From assembly GCA_964496205.1 (NCBI GenBank), contig CAZBXV010000018.1, positions 1 to 38,562 on the forward strand: DNA of 38,562 nt, in the 5' to 3' direction. The notes under the pieces were generated by a model, which made no database searches, was not told the DNA's origin, and worked only from the letters and a program-made list of their open reading frames with translations. The position numbers and the translations under genes were made by a program. Source of the DNA: CAYLHS01 sp964496205. Its GTDB lineage: Bacteria; Actinomycetota; Acidimicrobiia; Spongiisociales; UBA4744. Shown here one piece after another: positions 15,208-22,300 of the stretch (position 1 is its first letter; each line of letters starts with the position of its first letter).

Positions 15208-15777
15208 TCAGTCGACAGGGGGAAGCGCTACCACCTCGCCCGGGTAGATGAGATCCGGATTGCCGGAGCGGAGCGTGGCACGGTTCGTCTCCACGACCTT
15301 GACCCAATAGGAGGCGATGTCGCGTGGCGAAGGGTCCGATGATCTCGAGCTGAGGTGGCGCGCCGAGATGCTCCAGAGGTTGTCGCCTGGAGCGACGACC
15401 ATCGACTCGAGACCGGTTCGGGCAGGTTCTGCGGCCCCCTCTGTCGAAGAGGGGAGGTCCCGGACGAACACGCCGATGGGGAGAGGTTCGGTTTGGGGGA
15501 GTGCCATGGCCGGTGCGGCGGCGGCACCCGTCAGCACAGCGGTTGCAAGGGCGCGTTCCACCAGCTTGCGTGCAAACGTGCTGGAGAAACGTGGGCGAGT
15601 TCCGAGCGCTGTCGCCGCCGTCGAGAGGGTCATCCACGCCAGCCACACGAGCGCGACCAATCGGACAGCGGCGACGACCGAGTCGACAGGATCTGACGAG
15701 TCGAGCATGGCCCCCGACCTCCAGAGGATCGCAAAGGTGAGTGACTCGGCGCACAGGAGAACGATGACTCTGATCAT
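15208..15777 (-). CDS. Membrane-associated LysM-domain protein
   Basis: A 189-residue protein starting at 15777 (MIRVIVLLCAESLTFAIL). Two or three hydrophobic segments lie in the first 90 residues (about 1-18, 32-55 and 75-95). After a linker, a single LysM domain occupies roughly residues 128-187: VVAPGDNLWSISARHL, then YWVKVVETNRATL and LIYPGEVVALP. LysM binds peptidoglycan glycan chains, so the protein probably tethers membrane and wall or organises wall enzymes. The start has no Shine-Dalgarno site but sits 6 nt after a strong promoter-like -10, so the mRNA is probably leaderless. It is divergent from the WXG100 operon and shares its control region, which suggests joint regulation with the secretion cassette. 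Confidence 0.8.
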   Translation of the reverse strand: MIRVIVLLCAESLTFAILWRSGAMLDSSDPVDSVVAAVRLVALVWLAWMTLSTAATALGTRPRFSSTFARKLVERALATAVLTGAAAAPAMALPQTEPLPIGVFVRDLPSSTEGAAEPARTGLESMVVAPGDNLWSISARHLSSRSSDPSPRDIASYWVKVVETNRATLRSGNPDLIYPGEVVALPPVD

Positions 15778-15783
15778 GGATCG

Positions 15784-15812
15784 ACCGTACGCCCAGTGTC
15801 TACCGTTGTCAA
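15784..15812 (-). promoter_or_regulatory. Putative leaderless promoter of the LysM gene
   Basis: On the minus strand TTGACA (15812-15807), exactly 17 nt, then TACGGT (15789-15784), then 6 nt to the ATG at 15777. The -35 is a perfect consensus match. Confidence 0.65.
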
Positions 15813-15823
15813 CGGTGGACACC
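15803..15823. promoter_or_regulatory. Palindromic operator candidates in the LysM/WXG100 divergent promoter
   Basis: CCGTTG-T-CAACGG (15803-15815) is a perfect 13-nt palindrome covering the LysM -35 box. The adjoining GGTG-GA-CACC (15814-15823) is a second perfect palindrome. Together they could let one regulator act on both divergent genes. Confidence 0.4.
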
Positions 15824-15825
15824 TC

Positions 15826-15854
15826 TCGACAATCGTAAACATACGTAATAGTGT
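15826..15854 (+). promoter_or_regulatory. Putative promoter of the WXG100 operon
   Basis: TCGACA (15826-15831), a 17-nt spacer and TAGTGT (15849-15854) give a predicted leader of about 17 nt that contains AAAGGAG before the ATG at 15878. Confidence 0.4.
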
Positions 15855-15877
15855 CGCAGGATCTGAAAGGAGATCAC

Positions 15878-16141
15878 ATGGCCGTGTTCGGTGGCGATTT
15901 GGCCCAGTTGGACGATCTAGCGGCACGGTTCCGCCGTGAGGAAGCCGAAATCGAGGCACTCGAGGTGAGGATCGGCGCATCGTTGCAGTCGACCGCGTGG
16001 ACGGGTCCCGCGGCGGACCGATTCCGGCAAGTGTGGTCGGGGGAGTTCATTCCCGCGTTGCGTCGCCTGAGGGAAGCGATGGGGGAGAATGCCACCGCAG
16101 TCACCAGACGGCGTCAAGCGATCGAATCAGCGACGAGTTGA
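15878..16141 (+). CDS. WXG100-family protein (type VII secretion substrate/partner)
   Basis: An 87-residue helical hairpin protein. The signature WTG sits mid-protein in STAWTGPAADRFRQVW, flanked by two amphipathic helices (EALEVRIGASLQ before, IPALRRLREAMGENATAV after). WXG100 (ESAT-6-like) proteins fold as four-helix-bundle dimers and are exported by FtsK/SpoIIIE-type ATPases of type VII systems. AAAGGAG precedes the ATG at 15878. It is the first gene of an operon with a mini WXG-like protein and an EccC/EssC-type ATPase; the next start overlaps its stop (TTGA). No C-terminal YxxxD/E export signal is evident. Confidence 0.88.
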   Translation: MAVFGGDLAQLDDLAARFRREEAEIEALEVRIGASLQSTAWTGPAADRFRQVWSGEFIPALRRLREAMGENATAVTRRRQAIESATS

Positions 16142-16320
16142 GCGATCTCCATCGAGGGTTGGCGGTTCGACTATCAGCGCTCGAGGGTGAGATTCTGCGC
16201 GTTGAACGCGTGGTCGACGAGTCGATGTCCGGTCCGGTTGCAGAACGGTTTCGGGACGAAGCGACCCGCCAGGTCCGGCTCATCGACCAGGTGCGACGAG
16301 AGCTGCTCGCGATACCGTGA
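16138..16320 (+). CDS. Small WXG-like helical protein with degenerate motif (60 residues)
   Basis: A short frame with a TTG start at 16138 overlapping the WXG100 stop (TTGA) and ending in GTGA, which starts the ATPase gene. These overlaps on both sides argue for a real, coupled gene. The product is predicted to be two helices. Its centre, SMSGPVAERFRDEA, aligns without gaps to AWTGPAADRFRQVW of the upstream protein, so it looks like a WXG100 relative in which the tryptophan has become methionine. It is shorter than the usual 90-100 residues because helix 1 begins late. A role as heterodimer partner or chaperone is inferred. The start codon is the least certain part. Confidence 0.6.
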   Translation: MSDLHRGLAVRLSALEGEILRVERVVDESMSGPVAERFRDEATRQVRLIDQVRRELLAIP

Positions 16321-19300
16321 GGCTCCGGATCACCTGGGAAGGGAGCGATCTCACGGTCGACGCTCCTGCGAGTGCAACCGTCGGCTCCCTGCGTAGAAGC
16401 TTGCCCGGCGATCCGACCGAGGTGTGGATAGGCGACAGGCGGTTCACCGATGGCGAACTCGTGGGCCGCATCCCGAACGGGGCGGCTGTTGCATCCGGCT
16501 GTTCAGAGGAACGAGACGTCCCTGTTGTCTCAACCGGCAGGTTGGACGTCCACCGGCCACCGAGGGTGCTTCCCCGCAACGAGCGTCCGGCGCCCCGCCG
16601 GCCCGAGCCACCCCCCAAACCGGATCGGACAGTTCGATTCAGATGGGCGGCAGCCGCTGTCCCTCTGCTTGCCGGCGGGGTCCTGGCGATTCTCTACGGT
16701 CCGATGATGGCGGCCTTCTCGCTTCTCGGTGTTCTGATGGCCGTCGGAAGCTGGATCGAGGATCTCATCGCGCGCAAGCGCGAACGGCGAGCCTTCACGG
16801 AGGCGGTCCGGCGGGGTACCGCCTTGCATCATCGATCCCTGATCGAGTGGCAGAAGGAGATCGCAGACGGGCGGTCCGCGTCGATGCCGGGCCCCGAACG
16901 TTTGGTGAGGATCGCTGCATCCCGCGACCCGGCACTCTGGCAGCGCCGATCCGAGCACGCGGACTTCGGTCTCGTCTCGGTTGCGACAACGAACGACGGA
17001 GTTCCTGTCGGCATCATGTTGCGACCGGATGTCACACTGGGAGTCTCAGGGCCCGCGGCTATCGAGGTTGCCCACTGGGTGCTGGCTCAGGTCGCGGCGC
17101 ATCACGGTCCCTCAGACGTCACGATTCGTTCCGTCGATGCGACGTACGACTGGGTCGATTGGCTTCCGCACTGTGAAGGACGGCATCGGATCGAACTCGT
17201 TGTCGGTGGGAAGGCTCCAGCGGGTGGTTGGGGACTCGTGACGTCATCCCGAGCCGGTCTCCTTCCAGGGACGTGTGCAGTGGTCGTAGAAACGGACGAC
17301 GATGGGTCCGCGAGGATCATCGAAATGGCGAGCGGAGAGTCCACTCGCGGGCGGGCCATCACGATGTCACGTGCCGACGCGGTCGGTGTCGCTCGAACAC
17401 TTGCCTGCCTGCGAGATCCCGACGAGACGGCCACCGGGGAGTCGAGATCTCTTCGAGCGCTTCTCGGTTCGGCAGGGAGTGTCGTCGACGTATGGCGGAG
17501 TCGTGGCACGAGCCTGAGCGCACCCATCGGTACCGCTGGAGCAGACGTACTGGAACTCGACCTGATCGAGCATGGGCCGCATGCGTTGATCGCCGGCACG
17601 ACCGGGTCAGGCAAGAGCGAGCTTCTGCGCACCCTCGTGGTTTCGCTGGCGTTCAGATACCCACCGCGTCGAGTTGCCTTCGTGCTCGTCGACTTCAAAG
17701 GCGGATCGACCTTCGACCCGTGCAAGGCCCTTCCCCATGTTGCGGGCATGGTGACCGACCTGGACGCGACAGAGGCGGGGCGAATGCTCGACGCTCTCGA
17801 AGCAGAGGTACGGGCTCGCGAACAACAGCTTCGCACCGCAGGGGTCTCTTCTCTGGAGCCGGAGGATCAGCGTCTTCCTCGGCTCGTCGTGATCGTCGAT
17901 GAGTTCGCTGCCCTTGCAGATCAAGCACCGGCGGCACTCGAAGGGTTAGTGGATCTTGCACAGAGAGGGAGAAGCCTTGGCATCCATCTGATCCTCGCGA
18001 CACAGCGACCGGCCGGTGTGGTGAGTAGCCGTATACGCGCCAACACCTCGATTCGCATCGCATTGCGGGTTCACGACGACGCAGACTCGCAGGACGTCGT
18101 CGGGGTGAAAAAGGCCGCGCTGATCAGCCGCCACACACCGGGCCACGGGTTCGCTCGGCTCGGTCCGAATGAGCTCGTCGAGTTCGAGACGGCATTCGTG
18201 TCGGGGATCTCCGGTGAGATTTCAGTTCGGCCCACCGGCACTCGTACGGAGGTCGGTGAAGCAGGGCCAACCGATCTCGATCTCCTGGTTCAAACGATCT
18301 GTCGAGCTGCGATCGACCTCGAAGAAGACCACGTCGTTCCTGTCTGGGGGCCGCCACTGCCCGACATCGTTCGGCGCGATGATCTCGACGACACAGAAGA
18401 TGTGCCCATCGGGTTGGTGGACGACCCGCGAGAGCCAAGCCAACTGGTGTGGACCTACGACAACGTGCTGCTCGTCGACCCGGGCGGCAAAGATGCCGTG
18501 CGAGCCCTCGCCGGGATTGTGAGCTCGGTGCTGTTGGAAGGCACGCAGGTCCATGCAATCGGGGTCGGTGCCGAGTCACCGCTCTGGGATTTGGAAGCGA
18601 GTATTGCCAACGTTGTCGCCGCTGGCCAGGAAGAGCGCACGGGACGGGTCCTTCGGTACATTGCGGAAGAGATCGTCAGGCGCCGTCTGACCCGACAGAC
18701 GGAGTCGCCGATCGTGCTCGCTGTCGAAAGCGGGGTGGGGAGCGAGCGGCTCCAGTGGGTCATTGAGGAAGGTCCGAGGGTTGGCGTCTACTCGGTGGTG
18801 GCCATACCGCACGTCGGTGCCATCGGAGGTTCCCTCCTAGCGGCGTTTCGAGAGCGTTTCGCGTTCCGGTTCGTTGATCCCTACGAGTACCTTGCGCTGG
18901 GAATGAGCTCGGCCCCTGAGCTTCCCCTGAGAGCCGCGTTCTCTCTCGTGCACCAGAGGGTCGTGCGAATCGTCGAGCCTGGTGGTGGCATCTCCGTCAA
19001 GAGGATCGGCCCGCACATCGGGGAGCTGCCGGCTTGCGTTCCACTCTCGACGATCGAGGGCCGAGCCGTCGTGATGGACGGAACCTTGACGGTACCGATT
19101 GGTCTCGGCGGCACGTCGGTCGTCGAACAGGTTGGAATCAGGCTGGAGCCCGGTCGCCATGTGGTGATCACCGGACCGCCGGGAGCCGGCAAGACAACGG
19201 CACTACGTGCCATCGAAGCGGCCCTGAGAGGTCTCGACGAGGGCAGCGAAGCTGTTCGAAGGAGCATCGTGGCCATCGACGACGCCGATTCGGTCGAACC

Positions 19301-19574
19301 TCCGGAGATTCGACCCGATGACCATCTGATCGTCGCCGCTCGAACCGGGCAGATACCACACGGGCACTGGGTACGGCGGCTCGCCGCAGACGCTGAGGGT
19401 GTGTGTCTTCGGCCGGACCATCGGGACGAGGATCTCTGGCGAATGAGACTTCCTACGGCATCGCTCCCGGGGAGGGGCGTGCTCATCTGCCGAGAGGGGG
19501 GCGTCGTTCCGATTCAGGTGGCATCCGGTACGATGCAGCCACAGCCCAAGGAGGACACATGCGAGTGCGGATAG
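16317..19574 (+). CDS. EccC/EssC-type FtsK/SpoIIIE ATPase of a type VII secretion-like system
   Basis: A 1085-residue motor protein with a GTG start (GTGA overlap with the upstream mini-gene). An N-terminal domain of about 60 residues resembles a small ubiquitin- or FHA-like fold, followed by a basic Pro-rich linker. Two adjacent membrane segments span about residues 110-146. The first FtsK domain is intact: Walker A GTTGSGKS at 427-434, DFKGGSTF soon after, and Walker B VVIVDEFAAL with D528/E529. A second FtsK-like domain (about 700-880) has lost its P-loop (LVDPGGKDAVRAL). A third, short domain regains a P-loop, GPPGAGKT at 953-960, with AIDDAD near 988. EccC/EssC proteins drive WXG100 export across the inner membrane. 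Genes for EccB, EccD, EccE or mycosin are not nearby. It overlaps the DUF3107 gene by 16 nt. Confidence 0.88.
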   Translation: MRLRITWEGSDLTVDAPASATVGSLRRSLPGDPTEVWIGDRRFTDGELVGRIPNGAAVASGCSEERDVPVVSTGRLDVHRPPRVLPRNERPAPRRPEPPPKPDRTVRFRWAAAAVPLLAGGVLAILYGPMMAAFSLLGVLMAVGSWIEDLIARKRERRAFTEAVRRGTALHHRSLIEWQKEIADGRSASMPGPERLVRIAASRDPALWQRRSEHADFGLVSVATTNDGVPVGIMLRPDVTLGVSGPAAIEVAHWVLAQVAAHHGPSDVTIRSVDATYDWVDWLPHCEGRHRIELVVGGKAPAGGWGLVTSSRAGLLPGTCAVVVETDDDGSARIIEMASGESTRGRAITMSRADAVGVARTLACLRDPDETATGESRSLRALLGSAGSVVDVWRSRGTSLSAPIGTAGADVLELDLIEHGPHALIAGTTGSGKSELLRTLVVSLAFRYPPRRVAFVLVDFKGGSTFDPCKALPHVAGMVTDLDATEAGRMLDALEAEVRAREQQLRTAGVSSLEPEDQRLPRLVVIVDEFAALADQAPAALEGLVDLAQRGRSLGIHLILATQRPAGVVSSRIRANTSIRIALRVHDDADSQDVVGVKKAALISRHTPGHGFARLGPNELVEFETAFVSGISGEISVRPTGTRTEVGEAGPTDLDLLVQTICRAAIDLEEDHVVPVWGPPLPDIVRRDDLDDTEDVPIGLVDDPREPSQLVWTYDNVLLVDPGGKDAVRALAGIVSSVLLEGTQVHAIGVGAESPLWDLEASIANVVAAGQEERTGRVLRYIAEEIVRRRLTRQTESPIVLAVESGVGSERLQWVIEEGPRVGVYSVVAIPHVGAIGGSLLAAFRERFAFRFVDPYEYLALGMSSAPELPLRAAFSLVHQRVVRIVEPGGGISVKRIGPHIGELPACVPLSTIEGRAVVMDGTLTVPIGLGGTSVVEQVGIRLEPGRHVVITGPPGAGKTTALRAIEAALRGLDEGSEAVRRSIVAIDDADSVEPPEIRPDDHLIVAARTGQIPHGHWVRRLAADAEGVCLRPDHRDEDLWRMRLPTASLPGRGVLICREGGVVPIQVASGTMQPQPKEDTCECG

Positions 19575-19780
19575 GAGTCGCCGACACGGCACGTGAGATC
19601 GAACTCGATGTCGACGACGTCGACGCGTTCAAGGAAATGCTCGAGGAATCGCACACGCAAGGAAACGCATTCGTATGGTTCGATGCGGTCGATGGCAAGC
19701 GTGTCGGCGTGCCGCTCACCAGGGTCGCCTTCGTCGAGTTCGAGTCCGCGCAGAAAGTCAGCGTCGGATTCAGAAGCTGA
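19559..19780 (+). CDS. DUF3107 family protein
   Basis: A 73-residue protein with CAAGGAGG before the ATG at 19559. MRVRIGVADTAREIELDVDD at the start and KRVGVPLTRVAFVEFES at the end match the actinobacterial DUF3107 family, annotated elsewhere only as small conserved proteins. It is probably a cytoplasmic beta-rich protein. It overlaps the end of the ATPase gene by 16 nt, so it is transcribed with the secretion cassette, although the family is usually a housekeeping neighbour of other genes. Function unknown. Confidence 0.75.
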   Translation: MRVRIGVADTAREIELDVDDVDAFKEMLEESHTQGNAFVWFDAVDGKRVGVPLTRVAFVEFESAQKVSVGFRS

Positions 19781-19828
19781 GTGGTGCAGCCGAAGGGCCT
19801 GAGACGGTCACCTCAGGTGTGACGAAAG

Positions 19829-19858
19829 CATGGGACCGGCCTTTCGGCCGGTCCCATG
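19829..19858. terminator. Strong bidirectional terminator hairpin
   Basis: CATGGGACCGGCC-TTTC-GGCCGGTCCCATG is a perfect 13-bp stem with a 4-nt loop between the convergent DUF3107 and whiB genes. It lacks a long U tract, which is common for high-GC terminators. Confidence 0.75.
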
Positions 19859-19867
19859 TCTGGTCTC

Positions 19868-20137
19868 TCAGCTCGCTCGACGACGACGTTCCGCAAGCCA
19901 GCGCTTGCGAAGCCGACGTCGTTCGTCCTCGGCATAGCCGCCCCACACACCCGACTCCTGATTGGAGCGCAGCGCGTATTGGAGGCATTCCTCTTTCACG
20001 GGGCACAGGCTGCAGATCGCCTTGGCGTCTGCGATGGCCTGCAGCGCCGGTCCTGTCGAACCGACCGGAAAGAACAGGGTCGGTTCCGAGTCCCGGCAGG
20101 CGGCGAGCTGCCGCCATTCGGTGGTCACGGTGAGCAA
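19868..20137 (-). CDS. WhiB-family iron-sulfur transcription factor
   Basis: An 89-residue protein when started at the TTG at 20137, chosen because AAGGAG lies 7 nt upstream; a GTG 3 codons later and a GTG at 20176 are alternatives. Four cysteines are placed as in WhiB proteins: ACRDSEP, then CSLCPVKEEC, followed by the invariant GVWGG turn (ESGVWGGYAEDERRR) and a basic tail (RKRWLAERRRR). They bind a redox- and NO-sensitive 4Fe-4S cluster and act with the primary sigma factor. The short length is WhiB1-like, but the subgroup is not certain. A perfect CRP-type site lies just upstream, as in mycobacterial whiB1, which is CRP-regulated. It converges on the DUF3107 gene through a strong hairpin. 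Confidence 0.93.
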   Translation of the reverse strand: MLTVTTEWRQLAACRDSEPTLFFPVGSTGPALQAIADAKAICSLCPVKEECLQYALRSNQESGVWGGYAEDERRRLRKRWLAERRRRAS

Positions 20138-20159
20138 AACAAGACTCCTTGAGCAAGGG

Positions 20160-20179
20160 TTTGTGATGTAATTCACAAA
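20160..20179. promoter_or_regulatory. CRP/GlxR-type binding site
   Basis: TTTGTGA-TGTAAT-TCACAAA has perfect 7-bp arms and contains TGTGA-N6-TCACA, the consensus for Crp/GlxR-type cAMP receptor proteins. It lies between divergent whiB and GDPD genes, 23 nt upstream of the chosen whiB start. Confidence 0.75.
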
Positions 20180-20180
20180 A

Positions 20181-20209
20181 ACCCTAACCCTGGTCAGAAC
20201 CTACAGCAA
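20181..20209 (-). promoter_or_regulatory. Putative whiB promoter
   Basis: Minus strand TTGCTG (20209-20204), 17-nt spacer, TAGGGT (20186-20181). The predicted start of transcription, near 20174, falls inside the CRP-type box, giving a leader of about 37 nt that holds the AAGGAG site. Confidence 0.4.
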
Positions 20210-20220
20210 GGGATAATGGG

Positions 20221-20931
20221 ATGGATTTCTCTGGTATTTTGGTGAGTGCTCACCGGGGCATGCGCCTCGAGTACCCGGACAACACGATTCGAGGAATGCT
20301 GGCGGCGGCGTCGGTCGCCGATCAGGCCGAGACCGATGTGAGGAGGACGGCGGACGGCGTGGCGATCCTATCGCACGACCCTGAGATCCAGGGACACGTG
20401 GTCGCCGAAACGAACTGGACGAGGCTCGCCTCGCTCGATCTGGGAGGCGGCAACCCGCCGGCCCGATTGGATGAGCTGTTGACCGCGATCGGAGCCTTCT
20501 CGATCGACATCGAACTCAAGAACGATCCGGCGGAACCCGGTTTCGATCCCTCGTTCGCGTTCGCCATCGACGTGACGACGAAAGCCCGGCCTCAGGACAT
20601 CGTCACATCGTTTCACTGGCCAACGATGGACGCCGTCAGGCGAGCACACCCGTCGCTCCGGACCGGTCTGCTCATCGAGCCTGATGGTTCTCTCGACGAC
20701 CTGGCCGGGGCAGCATCCGACGGGGGTCACTCGATCGTGGCTCCTCACTGGTGGCTGCTTGGCGAAGAACCGCATCGCAATGTGGAACGACTTGTGGGGA
20801 TGGGTTTGGAGGTTGTCGTCTGGACCGTTGACGATGAGGACCGAGCGCGACTCCTTGCCGAGGCCGGTGTGTCGGTGATCGTCACGGACGACCCTCGTAG
20901 GATCAAGAATGCGTTGAGGAGGAACAAGTGA
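20221..20931 (+). CDS. Glycerophosphodiester phosphodiesterase family protein
   Basis: A 236-residue TIM-barrel GDPD protein. Catalytic and metal motifs are visible: SAHRG at the N-terminus, PDNT (PENT in most members, so the metal-ligand Glu is replaced by Asp), ETDVRRTADGVAILSHD with the second His, DIELKND in the middle and VVWTVDDED near the C-terminus. Family enzymes cleave glycerophosphodiesters to glycerol-3-phosphate and an alcohol. No signal peptide is present, so it should be cytoplasmic. The start at 20221 follows AAGGG by about 8 nt and a GATAAT hexamer. It overlaps the YqeY-like gene by GTGA. Confidence 0.9.
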   Translation: MDFSGILVSAHRGMRLEYPDNTIRGMLAAASVADQAETDVRRTADGVAILSHDPEIQGHVVAETNWTRLASLDLGGGNPPARLDELLTAIGAFSIDIELKNDPAEPGFDPSFAFAIDVTTKARPQDIVTSFHWPTMDAVRRAHPSLRTGLLIEPDGSLDDLAGAASDGGHSIVAPHWWLLGEEPHRNVERLVGMGLEVVVWTVDDEDRARLLAEAGVSVIVTDDPRRIKNALRRNK

Positions 20932-21377
20932 GCATCAAGACCGAGCTGGCTGCCGAACTGAAGGACGCCATGCTCACGAGAGACGCGCGGCGTCGCGACG
21001 TGATTCGCCAGGTAGAGACCGAAGTCACCAAGAAGCTGACCGAACCCGGGTTTGCCGGCGATGCCGACGACGACCTGTACCGGTCCGTGATCCGTTCATA
21101 CGTCAAGAAGATGTCGAAAGCCCGAGACGAGTATGCGGGCCTCGGCGAGCGAGGCGAGGCCATGGCGCTCAAGCTCGGCTACGAGGTCGACTACCTGTCG
21201 CGCTGGCTTCCGAAGTCACTCTCGGAGGGCGACACAAGAACCCTGGTTCGCAGCGCTATCGCCGAGCTGGGTCACGACGTCCCCGTGGGCAGAGTGATCG
21301 GCCACCTGATGAAGGCCCACGGCGGGGAGCTCGACGGAGCTCTCGTGAACAGGATCGTGCGAGAAGAACTCGGTTGA
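20928..21377 (+). CDS. GatB/YqeY domain protein
   Basis: A 149-residue helical protein with a GTG start (GTGA overlap with the GDPD gene). SIKTELAAELKDAMLTRD, RRRDVIRQVETEV, SYVKKMSKARDEY and the C-terminal GRVIGHLMKAHGGELDGALVNRIVRE match the YqeY family, which resembles the tail domain of the GatB amidotransferase subunit and may bind tRNA. Its role as a stand-alone protein is unclear. It overlaps the DNA ligase start (TTGA). Confidence 0.92.
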   Translation: MSIKTELAAELKDAMLTRDARRRDVIRQVETEVTKKLTEPGFAGDADDDLYRSVIRSYVKKMSKARDEYAGLGERGEAMALKLGYEVDYLSRWLPKSLSEGDTRTLVRSAIAELGHDVPVGRVIGHLMKAHGGELDGALVNRIVREELG

Positions 21378-22282
21378 AATCGTACGCACCGATGCTCGCC
21401 ACACGGGTGGACAGCCCGTTCTCCGACTCTGCGTGGTCGTTCGAGCCCAAGTGGGATGGATACCGGTTGTTGGTCGAATGGGACGGCAGGGCGATGACGC
21501 TGCGCACCCGTTCAGGCAGAACCTTTGATCACGAAGCGTTCGGCGACCCGCCGGCCGACTACCCCGTGGTGCTCGACGGAGAACTGATCGCGTATGACGA
21601 GACCGGCGTGCCCCGGTTCGAGCTGCTCCAGCGCGGGGCGACATCTGTTGCCTACGTGGTGTTCGACATCCTCTACGACGATGCCGAAGTGATAGGGGAA
21701 CCTCTTGAAGCACGACGGGAACGGCTCTCCCGTCTCGATCTGCCATCGCCGTTCATCCGGTCCGGAGTTGTCTCTGGAGACGGCGAAGCCCTCTACGAGG
21801 CGGTGAAAGCCAACGGACTGGAGGGGATCGTCGCCAAACGGTTCGGGTCTGTGTATCGGCCGGGGGCACGTTCGCAGGATTGGCGCAAGGTTTCCATCAG
21901 ACGGACGGTCAGGGCGGTCGTCGGTGGATTCACACCTGGAGAAGGAAGCCGTGCGGCGACCTTTGGGTCTCTGCTCGTCGGTCTGCGAAGCGGTGACCGT
22001 CTGCGGTGGACGGGTGCGGTGGGTACCGGTTTCGATGACCCAACCCTCTCGGCAATGCGGGAGGCGCTCGACGAAATGCGGTCGGAGCACTGCCCATTCG
22101 AACCCGATAGTGAGCTCCCTTCCGGTGCCGTTTGGGTCCTGCCCTCGTTGGTCGTCGCAGTCGAGTTCAAAGAGTGGACATCAGCAGGCAGACTGCGCGC
22201 CCCGTCCTTCAAAGGATTCCCGATCGGGCCGGCCGACACCTGGGAGACCGAAGGTCCTTCCAGTGGTCCGTGGCCCAAATGA
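21374..22282 (+). CDS. ATP-dependent DNA ligase, NHEJ-type
   Basis: A 302-residue stand-alone ligase with a TTG start in a TTGA overlap. The adenylation motif FEPKWDGYR carries the catalytic K26, followed by LDGELIAY, VVFDILYDD, EGIVAKRFGSVYRPG and the motif V region DWRKVSIRRTV, then an OB-fold domain from about residue 195. It seals nicks with ATP and corresponds to the ligase module of LigD or to LigC. No polymerase or nuclease module is fused. It converges on ku with an 18-nt gap, the classic bacterial end-joining pair. Confidence 0.92.
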   Translation: MKSYAPMLATRVDSPFSDSAWSFEPKWDGYRLLVEWDGRAMTLRTRSGRTFDHEAFGDPPADYPVVLDGELIAYDETGVPRFELLQRGATSVAYVVFDILYDDAEVIGEPLEARRERLSRLDLPSPFIRSGVVSGDGEALYEAVKANGLEGIVAKRFGSVYRPGARSQDWRKVSIRRTVRAVVGGFTPGEGSRAATFGSLLVGLRSGDRLRWTGAVGTGFDDPTLSAMREALDEMRSEHCPFEPDSELPSGAVWVLPSLVVAVEFKEWTSAGRLRAPSFKGFPIGPADTWETEGPSSGPWPK

Positions 22283-22300
22283 CTCCCGGGCCTCTGCGAC

